From NCBI GenBank assembly GCA_021773095.1, contig JAJFKR010000014.1, positions 1-44,454 on the forward strand: a DNA stretch of 44,454 nucleotides. The letters run 5' to 3'. The notes under the pieces were generated by a model. That model worked only from the letters and a program-made list of their open reading frames with translations, had not been told where the DNA came from and ran no database searches. Position numbers and translations under genes: made by a program. The stretch is from Woeseiaceae bacterium (GTDB taxonomy: Bacteria; Pseudomonadota; Gammaproteobacteria; Steroidobacterales; Woeseiaceae). How positions within the stretch are numbered: the first letter of the stretch is position 1; every line of letters starts with the position of its first letter. Shown piece by piece: positions 1 through 7,736 of the stretch.

Positions 1-489
1 GTTCAGGCGAGCGGTGAGTTTCGACCGGGCGATCGTGTTCTCGTGAGCGGCAACTCCATCAGTGGTGGCTGGACGGCCGACCTGCCGGTTAGTGCGGCGT
101 CAGAGAGTCCGGGAGTTGCGGCACTCTGGGCCCGTGCTCGGATCGGGGAGCTGGTCGATATTGAACGGCGAAGTACAAGTACCTATGCTGGTGAGATTCG
201 GTCGGCGATAGTGGGAACGGCCTTAACGCACCACCTTGTCAGTAAATACACGAGCCTCGTCGCTGTCGACAAAACACCGGCGCGCCCGGCTGGTGATGCA
301 CTGGATAGCGAACAGATTCCCAACCTGATGCCCTACGGTCAAAGCACCAATGCGATCTTTGGTTTTCCAGCGACCGCGACCAATGGGCCGGCACTGCGTT
401 TGCTGGGGATCGTGTCTCTGCTCGCTGCCTTGTTGTTACTCGCCGTGCAGTCCGGTGCAGGAAGAATGCCTCGTGTTCGCGGTAGCTAG
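1..489 (+). CDS. Sortase target surface protein (VIT/vWA type), C-terminal fragment
   Basis: The reading frame is open from the first base, so this is the 3' end of a longer gene. The visible C-terminus has an extended, beta-rich stretch, then a sorting-signal-like tail: a PATAT motif (canonical for this family is close to LPxTAT), a hydrophobic helix of about 18 residues rich in Leu/Ala, and a short basic tail with three Arg. This layout, with a class GN sortase directly downstream, is what is seen in the marine proteobacterial sortase target family, whose N-terminal VIT and von Willebrand A domains would lie left of the window. The protein is expected to be cleaved at PATAT and retained at the cell envelope by its dedicated sortase. 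The call rests on the C-terminal tail and the neighbour, because the vWA domain itself is not visible. Confidence 0.75.
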   Translation, partial: VQASGEFRPGDRVLVSGNSISGGWTADLPVSAASESPGVAALWARARIGELVDIERRSTSTYAGEIRSAIVGTALTHHLVSKYTSLVAVDKTPARPAGDALDSEQIPNLMPYGQSTNAIFGFPATATNGPALRLLGIVSLLAALLLLAVQSGAGRMPRVRGS

Positions 490-1060
490 GAAACCGGGTC
501 GACTATTGATGGCTTGTCTGTTGTGCTTTGGCTTTTGGCAGCTGGGACAAGGTGCGTACATACCGGCCAAGGCCTGGCTGGCCCAGGAGTTGATGCAACG
601 CGCGTGGACACGTGCTGGCAGCGGTGAAGTCAGGGCAACACCCTGGCCTTGGGCCGACACGTGGCCGGTTGCGAGACTGACAGCCCAATCGGGTGACGTC
701 GATCTTATAGTTCTTGCCGGGGGCTCCGGGCGGACCCTGGCATTCGGTCCTGGGCATCTGAGTGCCAGCGCGATGCCCGGTATGACAGGCAATGCAGTCA
801 TCGCTGGCCACCGCGACACTCATTTTCAATTTCTGAAGCATGTAGAGCCTGGCGAGCAGTTGAAGCTTGAGTCGAGCGAGGGCGTGGAGCATCTATACAC
901 AGTAGTCGGTATCGACATTGTTGATTCGCGCAGCGGCAGTCTGTTACTTGATACAGACGATGCGATGCTGAGTCTTGTTACCTGCTACCCGTTCGATGCC
1001 CGGGACGCTGGTGGGCCATTGCGATACGTTGTGACCGCGCGGATGATCCATTCGGGTTAA
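473..1060 (+). CDS. Class GN sortase
   Basis: This is a transpeptidase that cuts the sorting signal of the protein encoded just upstream. It has an N-terminal membrane segment (ACLLCFGFWQLG) and a sortase fold with the catalytic His in AGHRDTHF, the catalytic Cys in the TCYPF motif, and an Arg in GPLRYVV. The frame is open further upstream. The GTG at 473 is preferred because an AGGA-type ribosome binding site sits about 10 bases upstream, and it gives 195 residues, usual for the class. An ATG at 509 would still keep most of the membrane segment. The 17-base overlap with the target gene indicates co-translation. Dedicated one-sortase, one-substrate pairs are the rule in these gram-negative systems. 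Confidence 0.88.
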   Translation: MFAVARKPGRLLMACLLCFGFWQLGQGAYIPAKAWLAQELMQRAWTRAGSGEVRATPWPWADTWPVARLTAQSGDVDLIVLAGGSGRTLAFGPGHLSASAMPGMTGNAVIAGHRDTHFQFLKHVEPGEQLKLESSEGVEHLYTVVGIDIVDSRSGSLLLDTDDAMLSLVTCYPFDARDAGGPLRYVVTARMIHSG

Positions 1061-1102
1061 TGCCAGTAAGTCCTCCTCGTTACCTCGATTCGCTACGCGT
1101 GC

Positions 1103-1127
1103 GTAGGAGCGCGCCTTGCGCGCGACC
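1103..1127 (+). repeat. REP-like element, copy 1
   Basis: The element is GTAG, then GA, then arms GCGCGC and GCGCGC around a CTT loop, ending GACC. It lies in the 213-base gap between the sortase gene and the MATE gene. This is the one complete copy in the window that does not overlap a stop codon: the sortase gene ends 42 bases earlier with TAA. The rest of the gap shows nothing I can assign. Confidence 0.8.
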
Positions 1128-1273
1128 ACCGGGTGACAACGCCAGGCTAGCCACTCGGCACAGTTTTTAAGCCCCCCTTCAATCGCCCAACCCGAACCAT
1201 TTACGACAATGATTGTCTGCTTAAATCTGAGCCATTACACTCTGGCCCGTATCTCACAAGCTCAAGACTCTTA

Positions 1274-2626
1274 ATGGAATCCCGAAAAGCCAAACTCACC
1301 GAGGGGCCGGTTGGACGCCACCTCGTAAAGATGACCGTGCCCATGTTGCTCGGCATTACCATGATGATGGCGCAGTCCATTATCGATGCGTGGTTTCTCG
1401 GTAAGGTCGGTGACAGTGCGCTGGCGGCATTCAGTTTCGGCTTTCCGATTCTGATGATCATCACAAGTGTTGCGATCGGGCTGAGTGCCGGCACGTCATC
1501 CGTTGTTGCCCGCGCCATTGGCGCCAACGATCACAGTCGCGCCAAACGACTGGCTACGGACAGCCTGATACTCTCTTTTATCGTCACCGCTACGCTTGCA
1601 GGCATTGGCATATTGACCATTGACCCGCTGTTCAAAGCGTTGGGCGCACCGCTCGACATGATTCCGATGATTCGTGAATTCATGACTATTCTCTACACCG
1701 GCATACCGTTTTTAGTCGTCGGCATGGTGGGCACGAGCAATATGCGAGCAACCGGTGACACGCTCTTGCCCGGCAAACTGATGATCGCCGGTGCGATGCT
1801 GAACGTCATTCTGGACCCGATTTTTATTTTTGGGGTCGGGCCCATTCCGGCGATGGGACTGAATGGCGCAGCGATCGCTGCCTTATTAGCCAGAGGCGCA
1901 ATGTTCGTCGGAACCATTTACTTCCTGGTGCATCGACTCGACATGGTCAGCTTCAATAAACCTGATCTCGACGAACTCAAGAAGTCGTGGCGGGACATTC
2001 TGCACGTTGGTCTGCCTGCCGCCGGAACGAATGCCATTATTCCGGTAGCAATGACTTTGATAACCGCAATGATTGCGCGCTACGGACCGGACGCGGTTGC
2101 AGGCTTCGGTGTTGCCAGCCGTATTGAGTCGCTGGTGCTGGTTATTTTCTATGCGCTGTCATCGGTGATCGGGCCTTTCGTCGGGCAAAACCTGTCGGCT
2201 GGAAAGGAGCGGCGTATTCTCGAGTCACTCAGGCTGACCGCATTATTTTGCATGGGGAGTGGCCTGGTCATTGCACTTTTGTTGGCGGTTACCGGCGATG
2301 CGCTGCCAACTCTATTCAGCCAGAATCCGGACGTAACCGGTGTCACGAAGTTGTTTCTCTGGATCGCACCACTCAGTTACGGCGCCTACGGCGTGGTGAT
2401 GGTAATGAATGCGGCATTCAACGGCCTCGGGCAACCCATGCCTGCGGTTTATATTAGCGTCACAAGGATGATGCTCTTGTACTTGCCTCTGGCTGTTATC
2501 GGCAGACATTGGTTTGGTATTGCCGGCATTTTCGGCGCCTATGCAGCGGCAAACCTGTTAACGGGCTTGCTGAGTTACGTGTGGGCGCGACGGACAGCAC
2601 ACAATATGTGCGACGTGTCTTCCTAG
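1274..2626 (+). CDS. MATE family efflux transporter
   Basis: This 450-residue inner-membrane protein has about twelve predicted hydrophobic helices in two halves of the MatE fold. Members export cationic drugs or metabolites in exchange for Na+ or H+. The N-terminus (EGPVGRHLVKMTVPMLLG) and the following MMAQSIIDAWFLG segment are typical of the family, as is the FAATNxxRATGD-like motif, here TSNMRATGD. No clear ribosome binding site precedes the ATG. The gene ends in a 4-base convergent overlap with the thioesterase gene. The substrate cannot be read from the sequence. Confidence 0.9.
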   Translation: MESRKAKLTEGPVGRHLVKMTVPMLLGITMMMAQSIIDAWFLGKVGDSALAAFSFGFPILMIITSVAIGLSAGTSSVVARAIGANDHSRAKRLATDSLILSFIVTATLAGIGILTIDPLFKALGAPLDMIPMIREFMTILYTGIPFLVVGMVGTSNMRATGDTLLPGKLMIAGAMLNVILDPIFIFGVGPIPAMGLNGAAIAALLARGAMFVGTIYFLVHRLDMVSFNKPDLDELKKSWRDILHVGLPAAGTNAIIPVAMTLITAMIARYGPDAVAGFGVASRIESLVLVIFYALSSVIGPFVGQNLSAGKERRILESLRLTALFCMGSGLVIALLLAVTGDALPTLFSQNPDVTGVTKLFLWIAPLSYGAYGVVMVMNAAFNGLGQPMPAVYISVTRMMLLYLPLAVIGRHWFGIAGIFGAYAAANLLTGLLSYVWARRTAHNMCDVSS

Positions 2627-3420
2627 CTCCCGACAGGTCGCAATACGAGCGACTGCAGCGCGACTCCAACAGCGCCCTCTTCGTCGAACAATGTGGCGTG
2701 CGAAAGACCGATGCCGTTGCTTTGCCAGTGAGAAATCGCGCTGGATGCCAACCACTCGGACTCTGGCAGTCGATGCAACGCGATGGTGATGTCCGCATTG
2801 ACGAAAGAAAACTCGTCAAACTCATGATTGCGCGATATTGCGTTACCGCAATCGCCGATCGGACAAATGCGTTGAAAAGGTGACGAGACCTCACCAACGA
2901 CCAATGCGGGTGCGCGCAACCAAATTGTATTGGGGCCGGGCGATTGATCGGTGCCAGGCGGATAACGCGCTTCGAGAAAGTTGGATATGAACGGCTGACC
3001 GTGCGGTGCTGTTGAGATGAAAAAGTCTTCACCCTCATCATCGCTGGTCGGTGGTGGTGGAGCTTCAGGTGTTGTGAGGCCACCGACATCCGCGGCGACA
3101 ATGTGAGTTGTCGTCGCCGTTGCGCAGACTTTGTCGTCGCGATCATAGGTCGTCAACGTGGTGCTTGCAGCCACGCGACCATTCTGAGCAATGTCGCACT
3201 CGATGCGAAAACCGTCCATGGGTATCGGCCGAATAAAGCTGGCAGTTAGTCTGACCATTTGCTTGTCGGCAACAGCCTTTTCGGCAGCGCGGGCAAGCAA
3301 GCCTGAAAATGGTCCGGCATGGCAGGCATCGGCCGACCACGGACCGCGCGCAGAATCGTTGCCGACGAACAGGTTGTCGTCAGTTAGTGTGAAAAACGGC
3401 AATGAGATCTTGTCAGTCAT
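2623..3420 (-). CDS. Thioesterase family protein (TesB-like double hotdog)
   Basis: The 265-residue protein resembles acyl-CoA thioesterases of the TesB-like hotdog family. It opens with a short strand segment and a GPWSADACHAGPFSGLLARA stretch that matches the N-terminal hotdog substrate pocket (W..D.CH.GP). A second region near RLTASFIRPIPMDG forms the strand that normally follows the central helix. It would hydrolyse acyl-CoA or a related thioester in the cytoplasm; the chain length is unknown. The ATG at 3420 is chosen because it starts the conserved region and overlaps the stop of the upstream MATE gene as ATGA, implying translational coupling. The frame is open for another 72 codons upstream, but that stretch lies inside the MATE gene. 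Confidence 0.8.
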   Translation of the reverse strand: MTDKISLPFFTLTDDNLFVGNDSARGPWSADACHAGPFSGLLARAAEKAVADKQMVRLTASFIRPIPMDGFRIECDIAQNGRVAASTTLTTYDRDDKVCATATTTHIVAADVGGLTTPEAPPPPTSDDEGEDFFISTAPHGQPFISNFLEARYPPGTDQSPGPNTIWLRAPALVVGEVSSPFQRICPIGDCGNAISRNHEFDEFSFVNADITIALHRLPESEWLASSAISHWQSNGIGLSHATLFDEEGAVGVALQSLVLRPVGS

Positions 3421-4766
3421 AAAAGAGAGTGTAGAACCCTTTTTCGATAGCCTACATGCATGCCGATACCACGGCTCGCCATGAACAGGAGAAATGCCAG
3501 CCACAAGCCGTCGTTGCCCAGCGGTTGCAGGAAATACCAGGCTGGTAGAAAAACGCAGAGTGCCGAGAGCACCATGATGTTGCGCATGTCTCTTGCGCGT
3601 GTTGCGCCGATATAAACGCCGTCGTAGAGAAAGCACCAGACGGAGACCAGTGGTGATGCGATCATCCAGGGAAGGTAGCGTCGGGCGGCTTCCCTGACGT
3701 CTGGCAAATCAGTCAGAATCGAAATGATCGTCGGTCCTGCGAAAACGTAAACGGCTGTAAATCCTGCCGCAAAAATCACCGACCACTTGAGAGTCAGGCG
3801 AACAGAGTGCACAAGCGCCTCGCGGCTTTTCTCGCCAATGGCTTTGCCAACCATTGCTTCAGCGGCGTGTGCTATTCCGTCCAGACCGAAGGCCGTCAGA
3901 TGCTGAAAGTTCAGGAGCAAAGCATTCGCCGCCAGAATCTGCGCGCCCAGGCGAGCGCTCTGTGCGGTGATGAACGACAGGGTGAACATGAGCGCCATCG
4001 TGCGAACGAAGATATTGGCATTGACTGAGAAAAATGCCTTGTAGGCTGTAACACTCGTAAGCCGGCCAATCGGCCAGTGACCCGCGCGGGTTTTCAAAAT
4101 AGAGACGGCGAAGGCCGCACCGACGAGAAAGCCGGAATACTCGGCGATGACTGAAGCCAGTGCGACACCGTCGACTTTCATACCCAGGATAACGACGAAG
4201 AACAGATCGAGAGCAATATTCGTGATATTGATCGTCAGGAAAATCAGTAATGGTATGCGTGCGTTCTGCAGGCCAATAAACCAGCCAATTAGCGCGTAGT
4301 CTGCGAGTGTTCCCGGAGCGCTCCAGATACGAATCGAGAAATATTCGCCAGCGTAGCGCTGCGTTTCGGCATCGCCACCCAGTAACTTCAATGCTAGCTC
4401 ACCGATCGGCGCCTGAAATACCATCAGTGCCAGCGCAATGAAAGAACCTACAATGAGAGCCTGCCCCAGCGCTGCACGCAAGCCGTCATTATCGCCAGCA
4501 CCGAAGCTTTGCGCCGCGATTCCTGTCGTGCCCATACGCAGGAAATTCATGCCCATGTAAATGAACGTGAATATTGTAGCGCCAATGGCTACAGCACCGA
4601 GATAGGCCGAGTTCTCGAGATGGCCCGTAACACCGGTGTCGACCATACCGAGCAGCGGCACCGACACATTGGAGATGATCATGGGCGCAGCGATGCGCCA
4701 CATGTCTTTATTCTGCGGCAGGTGTGGTGAGTTCAAGCCAGAGAACCCGACGGTTGACAGTTCCAT
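3417..4766 (-). CDS. MATE family efflux transporter, DinF-like
   Basis: This second MATE transporter (449 residues) differs clearly from the first and is closer to the DinF branch: IAAPMIISNVSVPLLGMVDTGVTGHL near the N-terminus and GTTGIAAQSFGAGD in the fourth helix region. It probably exports small molecules using an ion gradient. The start at 4766 places the family N-terminus at residue 1. The open frame continues upstream but reaches into the neighbouring hydrolase gene. Its stop overlaps the start of the thioesterase gene, so the two form a coupled pair. An exporter paired with a thioesterase may handle an acyl product, which is only inference. Confidence 0.88.
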   Translation of the reverse strand: MELSTVGFSGLNSPHLPQNKDMWRIAAPMIISNVSVPLLGMVDTGVTGHLENSAYLGAVAIGATIFTFIYMGMNFLRMGTTGIAAQSFGAGDNDGLRAALGQALIVGSFIALALMVFQAPIGELALKLLGGDAETQRYAGEYFSIRIWSAPGTLADYALIGWFIGLQNARIPLLIFLTINITNIALDLFFVVILGMKVDGVALASVIAEYSGFLVGAAFAVSILKTRAGHWPIGRLTSVTAYKAFFSVNANIFVRTMALMFTLSFITAQSARLGAQILAANALLLNFQHLTAFGLDGIAHAAEAMVGKAIGEKSREALVHSVRLTLKWSVIFAAGFTAVYVFAGPTIISILTDLPDVREAARRYLPWMIASPLVSVWCFLYDGVYIGATRARDMRNIMVLSALCVFLPAWYFLQPLGNDGLWLAFLLFMASRGIGMHVGYRKRVLHSLL

Positions 4767-4794
4767 TGCACTCTTAGCATCGAATACGAATCGT

Positions 4795-6510
4795 CTAGCG
4801 AAGCAACTCAGCGACAATCGCATTCCATTGTCGAAACAAGAGCCAATGAGATTCCTTTTCGACGAGGTGTTGCGTGCAGTCCGGAATCCTGTCCGCAAAT
4901 TCCCGCACCATCGAATGGGGTGCCATTGTGTCATCCTGACCGTGCCAGTAGTGAACTGGGACCCGAATCGATTCTGGGGTAAACCCCCACGGGTTTGCCA
5001 TCACTCGTATGTCGTCGAAAATAGCGGCCGTTCCCTGGCGCAGGGTTTCACTAATCGCACGAACCATCATGCGGTGAAAGGCCGGGTCTTCGTAAAGTCG
5101 TTGATCGAGCTGTGGCAGATCGCAGACAAGTTCATCAAGATAGGCATCCGGTCCTTTACGAACGATAAACTTCAAAATAGTTTTGAGTAAAGCGGGTGCG
5201 TAGCGCGCGAGCTGAAACAAGCGGCGTGTACTCGGCAAGAGATTTCGTGCCATTCCGCCGTCTGCAATTTCTGGCAAACAGCTGACCATCGCGAATCGTC
5301 TAATTCGATTGGGCTGATTGTGTACTAACGCCAACCCGTAGATCGCACCCATTGATGACCCCACCATGTCGAATCTGTCCAGGCAGAGATGATCAGCGAG
5401 CTCGCCAATATCATTTCCCCACAGTCGAAATGAAGGACGGTGCTGGACATCCGAAAGGCCCACTCCCGGACGATCCGGAACAATCAGCCGCAACCCCTGG
5501 GCAACGAGGTTTTCCTCACTGGTTGGCAATTGCAGGCGCGACCCGATTAGATTGTGTACCAGTAAAATGGGTGTTCCATTGCGTGAGCCGAATTCTGCAA
5601 ACCCAAGTTGGCGTCCGTCGGATAAAGCCATGATCTGATTGCGGCGGTCTTCAGCATCGGCCGTGTCGGTATACATCTCAGTCCGCGGTGCCAGGAAACG
5701 GCGCAGTAGCGCCGGGCCGCAGCGGATCGTTTGAATCAAATCATTTTTTCCCGCGGTGGCGGTTTTTCTATAGATGTTCTTAAGATGTGCTCTGACTGTT
5801 GGTGACGCGATCGAAAGCGAACACGCCACCTCATCAGTCTCGTGTCCACGAAGGATGAGGTCCAGAACCCTGGACTCTGCGTCCGTCAAATCGTATAGCT
5901 GGCGAAAATGTCCGGTCGTCAACCGGCCCTGATCGACCGGGTCAAGCCAGCCCAATGCCACCAGGTTACTACTCGACTCCCGAGGCAAGGAAATTGCAAC
6001 TAAATGGTTGTTTGACTGCTCATCATGACACAGTGGAGAAATGGACCGGTCGGGTTTGTCCCCCTGAGATGCGCGTACGAAGGTCGACAATCGATTGGCA
6101 ACGTCACTATTGGTAATAGTAACTTTCTGGCCATTGACTTCGATGCCTGATTGCGGCGGAAATAGCCGAACACCCTCAGCGTTTCGATAGACAATTTCGA
6201 GTGCGTCATTGATCAGGACCAGGGGGTAGGGAAAATCCGCGTGTGCCATTTTTGCTGTATTGCTGGTGACATCATCGATGTAAGTATTCAACGATAGGGC
6301 ACGTTCGAAATGCGGCCACAAATCCTGCAATGATGTTCCATGCCCATTGCTTGCGGCAGAATCGGCATTCTCATCGAAACTGAAACTGTTGAAAAGACTG
6401 TCCAGCAACAGGGGCCAGGACTTGGGGCTTTGTCCGGTCTCATAGATTCGGTCGATCAATCCCCAATGACCCTGGCTGTCCGTATCCGCCGAGAATTGAT
6501 CGAAACTCAT
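4795..6510 (-). CDS. LuxR-type regulator fused to an alpha/beta hydrolase
   Basis: This 571-residue protein has three parts. Residues 1 to about 195 look PAS-like (LVLINDALEIVYRNAEG). Residues about 204-262 form a LuxR/GerE helix-turn-helix (LTDAESRVLDLILRG, then SPTVRAHLKNIYRK). Residues about 290-571 form an alpha/beta hydrolase with nucleophile elbow GSSMG (Ser about 386), an acidic residue in GQDDTMAP and His in KESHWLLF. A hydrolase fused behind a DNA-binding domain suggests a one-component regulator that senses or turns over an ester or lactone, but the ligand is unknown. The ATG at 6510 is preferred over one at 6555 because GGGGTG stands just upstream and it leaves a 16-base gap to the adjacent LuxR gene, with which it probably forms an operon. 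Confidence 0.85.
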   Translation of the reverse strand: MSFDQFSADTDSQGHWGLIDRIYETGQSPKSWPLLLDSLFNSFSFDENADSAASNGHGTSLQDLWPHFERALSLNTYIDDVTSNTAKMAHADFPYPLVLINDALEIVYRNAEGVRLFPPQSGIEVNGQKVTITNSDVANRLSTFVRASQGDKPDRSISPLCHDEQSNNHLVAISLPRESSSNLVALGWLDPVDQGRLTTGHFRQLYDLTDAESRVLDLILRGHETDEVACSLSIASPTVRAHLKNIYRKTATAGKNDLIQTIRCGPALLRRFLAPRTEMYTDTADAEDRRNQIMALSDGRQLGFAEFGSRNGTPILLVHNLIGSRLQLPTSEENLVAQGLRLIVPDRPGVGLSDVQHRPSFRLWGNDIGELADHLCLDRFDMVGSSMGAIYGLALVHNQPNRIRRFAMVSCLPEIADGGMARNLLPSTRRLFQLARYAPALLKTILKFIVRKGPDAYLDELVCDLPQLDQRLYEDPAFHRMMVRAISETLRQGTAAIFDDIRVMANPWGFTPESIRVPVHYWHGQDDTMAPHSMVREFADRIPDCTQHLVEKESHWLLFRQWNAIVAELLR

Positions 6511-6526
6511 ATCACCCCGACGAGCA

Positions 6527-7531
6527 TCATTGGTCGAATACCGACAATTGGTCATCGAACACCAACAAGATAAGTGCCGCCTGCGAGCGAACGTTGGTTT
6601 TCCTGAATACTGACTTCGTTTGCGCTCTGAGGGTATGCCTGCTGACGTTGAATTTACTCGCCAGGTCTCCGAGCGACTCGCCTTGAAGAAGCCCGGTGGT
6701 CAAGCGAACTTCCTTAGGCGATAAACCGAATTTCTGAATTATATGTGCGGGTAAGACCGGACAGGTGCTGCGCAGGCGACGAATGTAGATTATTACTCCG
6801 CGTGTCGGGTTTTCGCGGCGTTTCAGTAGCAGCGTCAAACTCTCGGATCTACCCGGTTCGTTAACGTTCAGAAAGACCGGGTCGGCCCGGGGGTCGTCTA
6901 GTTGCGATCTAAGGAGTGCCTTTAACCGACCCGCCATCGAAGGCATCGACAATTCCAGGCGACCACCAACCTCCTTGATGCTGTTACAAGACTGAAGTAA
7001 CAAACTTGCTTTGGTATTGATGTCCACAATACGACCTGTCTCATCCAGGATGAGCGTAGCGGGAGTTATTTCCTGACTTAAATCGCCGACAGCCCGCTTG
7101 GCAGCGCGGGCCGCCCTATCGCTCCAATCGGATACGTTCATCGATCTCACAATGTGCGGAAGTAACGCTTTTGCTCTGGCAAAGGACGTATCGAGACCGC
7201 CAATCAATGCCGTGTCCGTATCAAACAACAATGTGTATTGGCGGCCGTCGTGCTCATCCAGACTTGCATTGAGGTTGGACGCGACCAGACGGTCAACACC
7301 TGCCCGGGACAAGCTTGATTCTAAAACGCGAATAAAGTGATCACCGCCAGCGATTTTTCTGCTCGCACCGCAACAGATCAGGTCTGGTGAGCTCGCGGTA
7401 GCGCCTGCAATCAGCACTGCGGCGCGTGCGGAAAAAAATTCGGCAACCTCACTCATCAACTCATGTTTTGAAATTTGTAAAGAAGCGAGATCGTAGGTTC
7501 TCGAGATCAGTTCATGCATGGATCGCGACAA
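6527..7531 (-). CDS. LuxR-family transcriptional regulator
   Basis: This 334-residue regulator has a C-terminal LuxR/GerE helix-turn-helix (FGLSPKEVRLTTGLLQGES, then SRHTLRAQTKSVFRK) at about residues 262-320. A central PAS-like segment (LILDETGRIVDINTKASLLL) recalls the corresponding part of the downstream hydrolase fusion, so the two may be paralogues. The TTG at 7531 is preferred because GAGGTA lies six bases upstream (7538-7543). The first in-frame ATG, at 7519, would be about 18 bases from that site. The gene is divergent from the calcium-repeat lipoprotein gene, a natural but unproven target. The 205-base gap between them shows no operator I can identify. Confidence 0.85.
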   Translation of the reverse strand: MSRSMHELISRTYDLASLQISKHELMSEVAEFFSARAAVLIAGATASSPDLICCGASRKIAGGDHFIRVLESSLSRAGVDRLVASNLNASLDEHDGRQYTLLFDTDTALIGGLDTSFARAKALLPHIVRSMNVSDWSDRAARAAKRAVGDLSQEITPATLILDETGRIVDINTKASLLLQSCNSIKEVGGRLELSMPSMAGRLKALLRSQLDDPRADPVFLNVNEPGRSESLTLLLKRRENPTRGVIIYIRRLRSTCPVLPAHIIQKFGLSPKEVRLTTGLLQGESLGDLASKFNVSRHTLRAQTKSVFRKTNVRSQAALILLVFDDQLSVFDQ

Positions 7532-7736
7532 AATCAGTACCTCTAATTTGAATTTCAGTTAGTGCCTGCGAGAACCCGGTCACAGTTTAAACATTCTCTC
7601 GGTGATTCCAAGCGAATTTAGCCCATATGGGTAATGCATCGCAGGACAGACGGTTCATAAAATCCTTCCGCGATAACGAAACAGTCGATATGCCAATTCA
7701 GATTGGCGACTCACGTCTTGGTTTAAGGAGAAACAC

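Noticed and set aside
3421..3636. Longer thioesterase start
   Set aside because: The extra codons lie within the DinF-like MATE gene, while the ATGA overlap at 3417-3420 gives a natural coupled start.
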